A DNA stretch of 28,138 bases from a virus, in IMG/VR virus record IMGVR_UViG_3300030116_007557, positions 710-28,847 of that record, one strand, 5' to 3'. Of this stretch, positions 15,064 through 21,843 are shown piece by piece (position 1 is the stretch's first letter; each line of letters starts with the position of its first letter). A model generated the notes under the pieces. It was not told where the DNA came from. It did not search any database and was given only the letters and a program-made list of their open reading frames with translations. The translations under genes were made by a program, and so were the position numbers.

Positions 15064-15335
15064 AGATTGAACAAGCACTGAATATTAATGTCGACCAAAA
15101 AGTTAAAGTAGGAAATGAAGAGATGTCTCTTTACCAAGTTGCAAGATGGTCAGCTATGATGCAGGGTTTAGACGTTATCAGTAAGCGAGCTAATCAACTT
15201 AAAATTGATTTAGATAAAGATAAAAATTGGTTAAAGCCGTTAGCTCTTCAAAAATATATTGAAGAAGAAACACCGGTAGCTATTGCAGAAATTAATCAAG
15301 GAATGAAATGCACTACATCCCAGGGACAAGATTAA
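15060..15335 (+). CDS. Unknown 91-residue protein
   Basis: Not recognised. It begins MKIEQALNINVDQKVKVGNE, a short beta segment, and continues with two helices (SLYQVARWSAMMQGLDVISK and LKPLALQKYIEEETPVAIAE). Cytosolic. ATGA overlap upstream and a 28-nt overlap downstream tie it to its neighbours; the last residues (MKCTTSQGQD) are read in the frame preceding the next gene's start. Confidence 0.65.
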   Translation: MKIEQALNINVDQKVKVGNEEMSLYQVARWSAMMQGLDVISKRANQLKIDLDKDKNWLKPLALQKYIEEETPVAIAEINQGMKCTTSQGQD

Positions 15336-15601
15336 TACCCTCTGGTAATACAGGTAGACAGCATAACACTATATCTCAATTTAAATCTGCTAAGAAAAAA
15401 GTTGGCCCATTTTTAGTAGGTAAAGAATATGAGCTATGGTGTATACGCAAAACACCTCAAGAAACCTATAAGTATACTTTTAAAGATTTATCTTCTTCTA
15501 ATAGAGAAGAAATGATATTTGATACTATGATACAAGCTGATGAGTTTATAGCTAGAGTAAGGGGAGAAGATCTACCAAATTATAATAACACAGACAATTA
15601 A
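15308..15601 (+). CDS. Unknown 97-residue protein with strong Shine-Dalgarno
   Basis: Not recognised. A small basic domain (IPGTRLIPSGNTGRQH, KSAKKKVGPFLVGKEYELWC, ETYKYTFKDL) with beta character and an acidic end. ATG 15308 is supported by AAGGA at 15298-15302, five bases upstream, one of the few clear ribosome sites in the window; a closer ATG at 15303 belongs to the frame of the previous gene. The stop TAA shares bases with the stop of the convergent gp14-like gene. Confidence 0.7.
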   Translation: MHYIPGTRLIPSGNTGRQHNTISQFKSAKKKVGPFLVGKEYELWCIRKTPQETYKYTFKDLSSSNREEMIFDTMIQADEFIARVRGEDLPNYNNTDN

Positions 15602-16338
15602 CGATAGTCTCCATAGACATCATCATTATCTCCATACTGAGAATAATCAAATATATCTGCTGACTCTGTATCAACGTCATAACCATATGATTTAGAGTCA
15701 GTTTGTTCATTAGTATACCCTGATAATCTTCCACTAAAGGCATTATCATATACTTGATCAGATTTCTTCTCTGCTGTAAGCCCGGGCTGGAACGTATAAT
15801 CCAATCTTTTGCCTTTAATAAGCCATACATAATGTCCCATTAGAGGATTAATTTCACTTATCTCTTGATCAAGACGTTGAGTTATTTCGAACATTTTAGC
15901 ACCACGACCTCCAGGTCTATCATCACCATACTCTGTAAGCATAAACACGTCACCAGATTTAGGTTCTGGTCGGGTGTCGTTAGCTGAAGACATTGCGGTA
16001 TAATATGAACTAATTGAAATATAAGCTGTTACATCGTCATCTCCAACAATACCAAATTTAGAGAGCAGTACTGATTGTTCAGATAAATTAACATACATTA
16101 TAACACTCTTAGAAGCAAGATATGTTGCATTTGGTTGTTCACCATATAACCCATCATGAGCTGATAACTGATAATTTAAAGCAAAATAGTCTACTTGCTG
16201 CCCATAGATATCAATTTGTTCTTTTAAATAGTAGTAATAATTATTACGTTCATTATCATTAATGCTTTTATCAGAAATACGAAAATCTCCTGTATAGTAT
16301 CTCTGACCTGCTGCATAAGATGGAAAAGGTTCACCCAT
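15598..16338 (-). CDS. 14: Neck protein, T4 gp14-like
   Basis: T4 gp14 forms the head-to-tail neck with gp13. This 246-residue protein (T4 256) shares its order of elements: a Tyr-rich N-terminal part ending QQVDYFALNY, an ISxFG-like element SVLLSKFGIVGDDDVTAYIS (compare T4 KSFFSNFGMQVQDEVTLSI), the EPKSGDVFMLTEYGD segment (compare EPKEGDLIYFP), KMFEITQRL and a QEISEINPLMGHYVWLIKGK region. The C-terminus is Asp/Tyr/Gly-rich (YDVDTESADIFDYSQYGDND). The start ATG overlaps the upstream nucleotidyltransferase stop (TAATG), so it depends on that gene's late promoter. Identity is low but the colinear motifs are persuasive. Confidence 0.65.
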   Translation of the reverse strand: MGEPFPSYAAGQRYYTGDFRISDKSINDNERNNYYYYLKEQIDIYGQQVDYFALNYQLSAHDGLYGEQPNATYLASKSVIMYVNLSEQSVLLSKFGIVGDDDVTAYISISSYYTAMSSANDTRPEPKSGDVFMLTEYGDDRPGGRGAKMFEITQRLDQEISEINPLMGHYVWLIKGKRLDYTFQPGLTAEKKSDQVYDNAFSGRLSGYTNEQTDSKSYGYDVDTESADIFDYSQYGDNDDVYGDYR

Positions 16339-17534
16339 TATTTTTTAAGTATAAAGCAATTTCGTTGAGGGCACCACATAACAACTATTCCTGTGTTACC
16401 TAAATTTCTTGGTTTATCTTTAGTAAGATCACCAACGTTATATTTTTTAATTACCTTTTGTAATATTGCTCCCATGATTGGTATATTATTACTTTTACCG
16501 TCTTTAATTTGTTTAACTTGTATAATTTCGTCTGGATCAGATTTATGACAAGCAGGTACTAAATTTTGATGCAATCTACCCATACCAGTAAACCCGGTCT
16601 GTTGTCTGGTCTTTGGTAAGCCCCCAGACATGCTTAACGCTTTATTTGCTAATGATGCAAAGCTTTCTTTCTTTACAAATAAATTTTTAATATCTTCAAC
16701 TTCACTCTTCTTAACCTTTTCATCCTCTCCTACTATATCTTTAATATGTTTAATAAGATGAATATAATAATAACGTTCTAAAAATTTAAAAATAACATTA
16801 CCTGGTAGGTGAGTCTTTCTACCAAATTTTTTAATTTGTTGACTAGTCATATCTTTCTCAAAAGCATCCTGTCTTGCAGTTTTTATTTCTTTGTAGCTCT
16901 TAAGAAGAATAGAAATATCATAATTGATCTCTTTTAATTTATCATCAAGTTCTGCCTTAAGACCTTTAAGATCCTTTTCTGGTATCTCAACAAGATACGC
17001 ATAATCAAGTACATCTCTCTTTAACTCACCTGCACTAATATCTAATTTATTAAAAATGTCATTAAGTTCAGCTCTATAGTTACTAACTTTTATATTTTTA
17101 GGTTCAGTTTGTTTAATCCATTTATCATTTTTTACATCATATGCTGCTTCTGTTTTTTCAAAATCATAATCAACGTCTGAAATATAATATTGTAAAGGAT
17201 AATTAGTACCAAAAGCTGGTGTCTCATCAACCTTACTCCATAATTTTTCAATTTTATTTTTTATGTTTTCTTTATCAGGTATATCTGCAAAAATATAAAC
17301 ATCAATATCAGCCTTAGGACCATATTGTTTTGTTAATATACTTCCTTTAATAAAAAAACCTTTAACTGGTACTATTCTATTAAACAATGAAACATGTTGT
17401 TTAATTTGAGCTGAGATCTCTGGTTTCAGTCTTGGCTTTTTAGATGCTGGATCTACAAAAACATCTTTAGAGTAAGATTTTCTTGTATTATCAATTGATG
17501 ATTCAAGATGCAATGTTAGATCGTTAAAATGCAT
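16338..17534 (-). CDS. Nucleotidyltransferase-fold protein (Pol-beta-like superfamily), late expressed
   Basis: The 398-residue chain carries the superfamily signature: FFIKGSILTKQYGPKADIDV, with Gly64-Ser65, then ten residues, then Asp76-x-Asp78. A further acidic cluster at 120-124 (SDVDYDF) could supply the third metal ligand. The middle (about 165-240) is a long charged helical region, and the last 100 residues include a basic part (GLPKTRQQTGFTGMGRLHQ). Family members transfer nucleotides to proteins, RNA or antibiotics; the substrate here is unknown. A CTAAATA box lies 6 nt before the ATG and the stop overlaps the gp14 start, so it is made with virion proteins. Its acids appear intact, so activity is plausible. 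Confidence 0.65.
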   Translation of the reverse strand: MHFNDLTLHLESSIDNTRKSYSKDVFVDPASKKPRLKPEISAQIKQHVSLFNRIVPVKGFFIKGSILTKQYGPKADIDVYIFADIPDKENIKNKIEKLWSKVDETPAFGTNYPLQYYISDVDYDFEKTEAAYDVKNDKWIKQTEPKNIKVSNYRAELNDIFNKLDISAGELKRDVLDYAYLVEIPEKDLKGLKAELDDKLKEINYDISILLKSYKEIKTARQDAFEKDMTSQQIKKFGRKTHLPGNVIFKFLERYYYIHLIKHIKDIVGEDEKVKKSEVEDIKNLFVKKESFASLANKALSMSGGLPKTRQQTGFTGMGRLHQNLVPACHKSDPDEIIQVKQIKDGKSNNIPIMGAILQKVIKKYNVGDLTKDKPRNLGNTGIVVMWCPQRNCFILKK

Positions 17535-17540
17535 TGTAAT

Positions 17541-17548
17541 TATTTAGT
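17541..17548 (-). promoter_or_regulatory. Late promoter box ACTAAATA
   Basis: CTAAATA on the minus strand, 6 nt before the ATG at 17534. It lies just after the terminator that ends the previous unit, as expected for a new transcription unit covering the nucleotidyltransferase and gp14 genes. Confidence 0.65.
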
Positions 17549-17555
17549 CAAATAT

Positions 17556-17586
17556 AAAAAAAGCCCTATACGAAAACGCAAAGGGC
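17556..17586 (-). terminator. Rho-independent terminator
   Basis: On the minus strand GCCCT...AGGGC (17586-17563) forms a stem of about 9 pairs with one mismatch and a TTTT loop, followed by seven T (17562-17556). It follows the stop of the holin-like gene by about 24 nt. Confidence 0.8.
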
Positions 17587-17609
17587 CTGATTTAATTATA
17601 TAAAGATTA

Positions 17610-17861
17610 TTATTTTTTAGCAGGCTTTTTCTTTGGAGCTGCTTTTTTCTTAGGAGCTTCTTCACCTGTTTGCTTTGCTTTACCAACATTAAGAGCGAAC
17701 CAATCAATAAGCGTATACGCTTTCTTGACCCAGTTGTCATCTTTAGGTGTAGGGGTAAGCGCAGCAATGGCGGAAGCTGCAGCTACAATAGCGGTTGCTG
17801 TTGTAACTATAGTCCCACTGTTACTAATAACCCAATTATATACTGACATTACTTGTTCCAT
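17610..17861 (-). CDS. Small membrane protein, holin-like
   Basis: An 83-residue protein with one clear transmembrane segment (about 16-36, GTIVTTATAIVAAASAIAAL). A LTPTPKDDNWVKKAYTLIDW segment follows, then a very basic Lys/Ala/Pro tail (KKKAAPKKKPAKK). The TPTPKDD-WxxKxYxxIDWxALNxGKAK pattern is familiar from small phage proteins, some annotated as holins; I cannot prove the role. A late box lies 5 nt before the ATG and AAGGAG lies just upstream of the box (13 nt from the ATG). A terminator follows. The neighbouring lipoprotein and short membrane protein support a lysis cluster. Confidence 0.6.
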   Translation of the reverse strand: MEQVMSVYNWVISNSGTIVTTATAIVAAASAIAALTPTPKDDNWVKKAYTLIDWFALNVGKAKQTGEEAPKKKAAPKKKPAKK

Positions 17862-17866
17862 ATAAT

Positions 17867-17874
17867 TATTTATT
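17867..17874 (-). promoter_or_regulatory. Late promoter box AATAAATA
   Basis: AATAAATA on the minus strand, 5 nt before ATG 17861; predicted start point falls at or next to the A of the ATG. An AAGGAG directly upstream (17875-17880) would serve as ribosome site only for read-through transcripts from the lipoprotein gene. Confidence 0.6.
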
Positions 17875-17879
17875 CTCCT

Positions 17880-18305
17880 TTAAAATATATTACTCCAAAT
17901 ACTATCAGTTTTTCTCTTAGCTTTTCGCCACTGATTTAATAAAGCAAAGTATGTTAGATGTTGCTTGTCAATCTCCCATACTTTATTACCATATTGGTCT
18001 GTATGAGATTTAATACCTGCATCTTCTTTTAATTCAACGCCTTTCTCCTCTTCAAACTGATTTTTATAATCATTAATAAGCTTATTATATCTTTTACGAG
18101 CGTTGTCAGTTATTACTCCATTACCATTATCAGCAAAAAATAAGAAACCTCCATTTTTGCTATCATATTGAGACGGTGTTGATGCATCATATGACGCTGA
18201 ATCATCATCTACTGTATCTGGAAAGATAGTACAGCCAGGAAGGGTTAATACTATAGCCAATAAGGCTACAATAACATTATTCGGAAAGAAGGTTACGCAT
18301 TTCAT
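17880..18305 (-). CDS. Lipoprotein, possible outer-membrane spanin subunit
   Basis: The N-terminus is a lipoprotein signal: MKCVTFF, a hydrophobic core (VIVALLAIVLTL) and the lipobox LPGC with Cys25 as the lipid-modified residue, followed by Asp at +5 and an acidic linker. The mature part (about 115 residues) is soluble, with a basic/helical middle (ARKRYNKLINDYKNQFEEEK). Its start lies 29 nt inside the upstream short gene, the kind of overlap seen in i-spanin/o-spanin pairs. Most T4-type o-spanins are shorter, so a different surface lipoprotein is possible. The lipoprotein call is strong; the lysis role is inference. Confidence 0.7.
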   Translation of the reverse strand: MKCVTFFPNNVIVALLAIVLTLPGCTIFPDTVDDDSASYDASTPSQYDSKNGGFLFFADNGNGVITDNARKRYNKLINDYKNQFEEEKGVELKEDAGIKSHTDQYGNKVWEIDKQHLTYFALLNQWRKAKRKTDSIWSNIF

Positions 18306-18459
18306 CTTTATTTTTTTCTTCTATAGTTTTTTCTACTTTGTTTTGGAATTTTACATCTCGCTTAGCTTCAGCATTTTGAATCATTTCTTTACTGTTTTTA
18401 CGTTTAAAGATAGTTCCAATTATATCAAATAATCCACCAAGTAATTTTAAAATACCCAT
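18277..18459 (-). CDS. Short membrane-associated protein, possible inner-membrane spanin subunit
   Basis: A 60-residue protein with an N-terminal hydrophobic or amphipathic helix (GILKLLGGLFDIIGTIF, 2-18), then a charged coiled-coil-like segment (SKEMIQNAEAKRDVKFQNKV, then EKTIEEKNKDEMR). This is the general layout of an i-spanin, though shorter than usual and with an Asp inside the hydrophobic stretch. It is co-transcribed with, and overlaps, the lipoprotein gene. A CTAAATA box precedes it. Confidence 0.55.
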   Translation of the reverse strand: MGILKLLGGLFDIIGTIFKRKNSKEMIQNAEAKRDVKFQNKVEKTIEEKNKDEMRNLLSE

Positions 18460-18464
18460 ATAAC

Positions 18465-18472
18465 TATTTAGT
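18465..18472 (-). promoter_or_regulatory. Late promoter box ACTAAATA
   Basis: CTAAATA on the minus strand, 5 nt before ATG 18459. With T4 spacing the first transcribed base would be the A of the ATG. It lies just after the terminator of the preceding unit. Confidence 0.65.
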
Positions 18473-18480
18473 CAGAACAT

Positions 18481-18503
18481 AAAAAAAGCCTCCCGAAGGA
18501 GGC
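18481..18503 (-). terminator. Rho-independent terminator with TTCG loop
   Basis: On the minus strand GCCTCC-TTCG-GGAGGC (18503-18488) is followed by seven T (18487-18481). Perfect 6-bp GC-rich stem with the stable TTCG tetraloop, 24 nt after the stop of the acidic protein gene. Confidence 0.92.
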
Positions 18504-18527
18504 TATAATCTATGAGGTTATTGTTTA

Positions 18528-19316
18528 TTAGAGCTTAGCGCCAACTTTATGATTACCGGCTGTCTTAGCTTTTGTATTGTGCGGAACACCGTCCTTAGCA
18601 GGCTTAGGATCTCCACCATCAGCAGCAGTGGCCTTAGCATCTGCACTACCTGGGGTTGGATCAGCAGCACCAGCTACTTTATTGTCACCACCAGCATGAC
18701 CAGACTTAGCATTTACTAATGCGTGACCGTGATCTTCATGCTCAACCTCTTCTTCAAAAGGATCGTTAGCATCTTCAAGGTCCTCCATGTCGTCGCCAGC
18801 GTCATCATCCATGGAATCAAGAACTTCTTGAAGAGTTTCGATGCATGATTGGACCTTGCTCTTAAGATCACCATCATCACCACCTTCTTCATCACCTTCA
18901 GGATCCATATCAAGATCCATGCCGTCATGTAAGTCCTCGGCAGGAAGCTCGAATTCAGCTTCCCCCATTACGTCTTCAAAAAGTTTATCAAATGTAGATT
19001 TATCACTCATAGTAAAATTATTTATTTCTTCTTGGTCATTTTCCTGGAGATTTTCGATATTTTTTACTGATTCTTTACTAACAGTATTAGAATATTTGTC
19101 TTCCTCATAGGAAGAATCATCTTTTTTCTTTTTAGGATCAAGTTCAGGTGCGTGAAACCCGTCTGCATTCGCAGGACCACCATCATCAAATACCTTACCA
19201 GTGCTTCCCTCACTACCGTGCTGTTCTAATTCTTGAGCGCCCGGACCAGGCTTAGTTGGAAGTACTACATCCTCATTATAGATATTGTTTAAATCGTCAA
19301 TGTACTGCTTAGGCAT
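18528..19316 (-). CDS. Acidic low-complexity late protein; possible fusion of two genes
   Basis: Not recognised. A 262-residue, very acidic protein. Residues 1-102 (MPKQYIDDLNNIYNEDVVL..., with ELDPKKKKDD) are polar and disordered. From Met103 (MSDKSTFDKLFEDVMGEAEF) a second start-like sequence leads into an Asp/Glu-rich region (DLDMDPEGDEEGGDDGD), a helix (VQSCIETLQEVLDSMDDD) and an Ala/Gly/Asp/Lys-rich tail ending TAGNHKVGAKL. TATAAATA lies 5 nt before the first ATG, and AATAAATA lies 8 nt before the internal ATG at 19010, so a 160-residue internal product is possible. The codons of the acidic half are richer in GC than their surroundings. A structural or head-core role is only a guess. A strong terminator follows. 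Confidence 0.75.
   Translation of the reverse strand: MPKQYIDDLNNIYNEDVVLPTKPGPGAQELEQHGSEGSTGKVFDDGGPANADGFHAPELDPKKKKDDSSYEEDKYSNTVSKESVKNIENLQENDQEEINNFTMSDKSTFDKLFEDVMGEAEFELPAEDLHDGMDLDMDPEGDEEGGDDGDLKSKVQSCIETLQEVLDSMDDDAGDDMEDLEDANDPFEEEVEHEDHGHALVNAKSGHAGGDNKVAGAADPTPGSADAKATAADGGDPKPAKDGVPHNTKAKTAGNHKVGAKL
19019..19026 (-). promoter_or_regulatory. Internal late promoter box AATAAATA
   Basis: Lies inside the acidic protein gene, 8 nt before an in-frame ATG (19010-19008, codon 103). The same spacing is seen at 13352 and 13797. Chance occurrence in AT-rich coding DNA is possible. Confidence 0.4.
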
Positions 19317-19321
19317 ATTAA

Positions 19322-19329
19322 TATTTATA
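19322..19329 (-). promoter_or_regulatory. T4-type late promoter box TATAAATA (perfect)
   Basis: Exact consensus on the minus strand, 5 nt before ATG 19316 of the acidic protein gene. Confidence 0.8.
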
Positions 19330-19346
19330 GTTACTGGGCTTTTATT

Positions 19347-20027
19347 TTATATTTTTAATTCGAATAATCCGTTATACCCATAATATTTGTTAGATTGCTT
19401 AATATGATGTACTGCTTTATTATATACAATTTTGTCATGTTCATTATGAGTCATATCAGTAAATAGCTCTGCATCACGTGTACATTGAAAGTTAACCATT
19501 TCAAAATCAGGGTATTGAAGTTTTAAAAACATACCTGTCCAGTGATCTACGTAATGATGTTTAAAAGCTTCACTTAATATCCTTCCTGCAAATTCCTCTT
19601 CAATAATTCTTCTATGTAAACAGGGTATGTATATAACAGGATATCTAAAAGGAGACAAATGTCCATAACGCCTAATTTCATGAGTATAATTTTCTTTATG
19701 TATATTAAAAATATGTGACTGTGGATATTCTTTTGGTAGTTCCTTAAACCAATATCGAGGATCTTTTGCTAGATGTATATCATCTGTAAGAAGACATATC
19801 CAATCATATGAAGCATGTCTATAACCTTCATTATAATTTTCAACTGAAGTAAAAAATTTTGTATGTATATATTTTGCTGACGGGTCTATATCAGTATAAC
19901 TGCGCTCACTTGTAAAAATTATTTCATAATTGTTATCGCATATATTATTAATAGCATTAATAGATTGATTAATAAAAGTGCTATCTCTTTTTGACGTAAT
20001 AATAAAACTTATTTGTGTATCATACAT
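19347..20027 (-). CDS. Glycosyltransferase-like protein (GT-A, family-2 type)
   Basis: The 226-residue chain opens with a strand (TQISFIITSKRD) like family-2 glycosyltransferases. It then has a second strand (YEIIFTSERSY), NEGYRHASYDWICLLTDDIHL at about 66-86 with TDD at 81-83 as the likely DxD-type metal site, and a Trp/His-rich acceptor part (HHYVDHWTGMFLKLQYPDFE). No membrane segment. It is a second glycosyltransferase, unlike the one at 2206. ATG 20027 is preferred; a late box diverging from that of the terminase gene lies 13 nt upstream. The acceptor is unknown: virion protein or host glycan are possible. Confidence 0.65.
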   Translation of the reverse strand: MYDTQISFIITSKRDSTFINQSINAINNICDNNYEIIFTSERSYTDIDPSAKYIHTKFFTSVENYNEGYRHASYDWICLLTDDIHLAKDPRYWFKELPKEYPQSHIFNIHKENYTHEIRRYGHLSPFRYPVIYIPCLHRRIIEEEFAGRILSEAFKHHYVDHWTGMFLKLQYPDFEMVNFQCTRDAELFTDMTHNEHDKIVYNKAVHHIKQSNKYYGYNGLFELKI

Positions 20028-20033
20028 TAGATG

Positions 20034-20047
20034 CTAAATATATTTAG
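20034..20047. promoter_or_regulatory. Palindromic divergent late promoter CTAAATATATTTAG
   Basis: A perfect 14-bp palindrome made of two CTAAATA boxes, one per strand, joined without spacer. The plus-strand box (20034-20040) is 10 nt before the terminase ATG 20051; the minus-strand box (20041-20047) is 13 nt before the glycosyltransferase ATG at 20027. The entire 23-bp intergenic region is thus one two-way late promoter. Confidence 0.75.
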
Positions 20048-20050
20048 AGT

Positions 20051-21826
20051 ATGCCTAAAAAACAACAAGATGATAAATTTTATCTTGGTAATAAAAACTT
20101 ACCTAGACCAGAGCAGGAGTTTGAATGGACTCCAAAAATGGCTCGTGATCTAAAGAAGTGCAAACAAAATATTTTATATTTTGCAGAAAATTATTTTTAT
20201 ATTGTTAATCTAGATCGCGGTAAAGAAAAAATTAAACTACATGCTTGTCAAAAAAGAACTTTACGAGATTTAAGAGATAACAGATTTGTATCATTACTTG
20301 CTTCTCGCCAGGTTGGTAAAACCACAATGATGACAATATACTGTTTATGGATAGCATGCTTTCAAGAAGATCAACGTATATTAATTGTTGCTAACAAAGA
20401 GCAAACAGCAATCAATATTTTTAAACGAGTTAGATTAGCGTATGAAAGTTTACCTAATTTTTTGAAACCAGGAGTTGAAGAATATGGTAAAACTGGCATG
20501 CAACTTGCAAATGGTTCCAGTATTGGTATATCAACTACCTCATCGGATGCTGGTCGTGGTGATTCTTGTAACGTTTTAATTCTGGATGAGCTTGCATTTA
20601 TTGATAACCATCTTGTAAGAGACTTTTGGAAATCTGTCTTCCCTATTATTTCATCTTCTAAAAAATCTAAAATCTTTATAGCAAGTACTCCTAATGGTAC
20701 CGATAATTTATTTTATGAATTATACAGTAACGCTGAAAAGGGTATTAATAACTGGAAAGCATCTCGAATAGACTGGCATGAAATACCTGGTAGAGATGAT
20801 AAGTGGAAAGAAGACACTATCAAAGCTCTTGGTTCAATGGAAGCTTTTAATCAAGAATTTGGTAATGTGTTTTTACAGACTGGAGAATCAGCAATTGATG
20901 ATGAACTTTTTGATAAGTTAAAATTAAGCTGTAGAGAACCAGAATTTATTTTTGATGATGGGAAATATTTGTTATGGGAAGAACCTAATCCAGATCATCT
21001 ATATGTTGTAGGTGTTGATATATCTGAAGGTGTTGGTGAAAATGCATCTGTTGTACAAGTGATGGATATGACAGATCTTAAAAACATAAAACAAGTAGCA
21101 ACGTACTGGAACAATCATATATCTCCTTATAAGTTTACTACTAAATTATATGAAATATTATCTCATTGGGGATTTCCGCCATCTGCTATCGAGAGAAACA
21201 ATTGTGGTGCGCAAGTTGTAGATAATCTGGCTAACACGCACGGCTTCACAAATATTATTAGCTTTTCACCTAAAAAATCCGCTTCAAGGTCTTACGACCG
21301 GCTTGGTGTTATTGCTCATACAAATACTAAGTACAAAGGTGTAATGAATATGCGTTACTGGGTCAATGAACTTAGATGCGTTGAGTTTCATGACATAAAT
21401 ACTATTAACGAACTAAAAGACTTTGTAAGGTATCCGAACGGTACTTGGGCTGCAAAAAGAGAACAAGGCGCATTAGATGATAGAGTAATGTCTCTTATAT
21501 GGTCATTAATAGCTCTAGAAAATAGTGTTACAGAAAGATACTTTGATATTGTTGAGTTAGATGATAATGAGCGACCAGCAAAAATACAGCCATTAGATTA
21601 TGGAGTTAAAAATTTTGTTAGTCCAACATCAATGTATATGAATGAGAAGGGTGGAAAAGGTGGTCAAGTAGGTACACCAGTTTATTTTCCTGGAGATGGT
21701 AGCGGAGGTGGTACAGGCGATGATATTGCAGAGTTAAATAGTATGGGGTACCATATGCTAGGTACACCTGAAAGTACAGATGATGGCTGGCAACCATTAC
21801 AAAATGATTTTGATATTTATCAATAG
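20051..21826 (+). CDS. 17: Terminase large subunit, T4 gp17
   Basis: Packaging motor ATPase and headful nuclease. The 591 residues compare with 610 in T4. ATPase domain: LLASRQVGKTTMM with Walker A SRQVGKTT at 85-92, Walker B NVLILDELAF with Asp179/Glu180, and the coupling motif FIASTPNGT at about 209-217. RNase-H-fold nuclease domain: YVVGVDISEG with Asp323, AIERNNCGAQ with Glu381 and GALDDRVMSLIW with Asp476/Asp477, matching T4 Asp401, Glu458 and Asp542. The last 60 residues are Gly-rich and less conserved. No small-terminase (gp16) gene lies before it; a divergent glycosyltransferase gene does. Confidence 0.96.
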   Translation: MPKKQQDDKFYLGNKNLPRPEQEFEWTPKMARDLKKCKQNILYFAENYFYIVNLDRGKEKIKLHACQKRTLRDLRDNRFVSLLASRQVGKTTMMTIYCLWIACFQEDQRILIVANKEQTAINIFKRVRLAYESLPNFLKPGVEEYGKTGMQLANGSSIGISTTSSDAGRGDSCNVLILDELAFIDNHLVRDFWKSVFPIISSSKKSKIFIASTPNGTDNLFYELYSNAEKGINNWKASRIDWHEIPGRDDKWKEDTIKALGSMEAFNQEFGNVFLQTGESAIDDELFDKLKLSCREPEFIFDDGKYLLWEEPNPDHLYVVGVDISEGVGENASVVQVMDMTDLKNIKQVATYWNNHISPYKFTTKLYEILSHWGFPPSAIERNNCGAQVVDNLANTHGFTNIISFSPKKSASRSYDRLGVIAHTNTKYKGVMNMRYWVNELRCVEFHDINTINELKDFVRYPNGTWAAKREQGALDDRVMSLIWSLIALENSVTERYFDIVELDDNERPAKIQPLDYGVKNFVSPTSMYMNEKGGKGGQVGTPVYFPGDGSGGGTGDDIAELNSMGYHMLGTPESTDDGWQPLQNDFDIYQ

Positions 21827-21843
21827 TAAAGGAACAATATAAA

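Noticed and set aside
18716-19110. Frames overlapping the acidic protein gene on both strands (Ser-rich plus strand, Met/Leu-rich minus strand)
   Set aside because: Low-complexity Asp/Glu codons leave other frames open; no promoters or ribosome sites fit.
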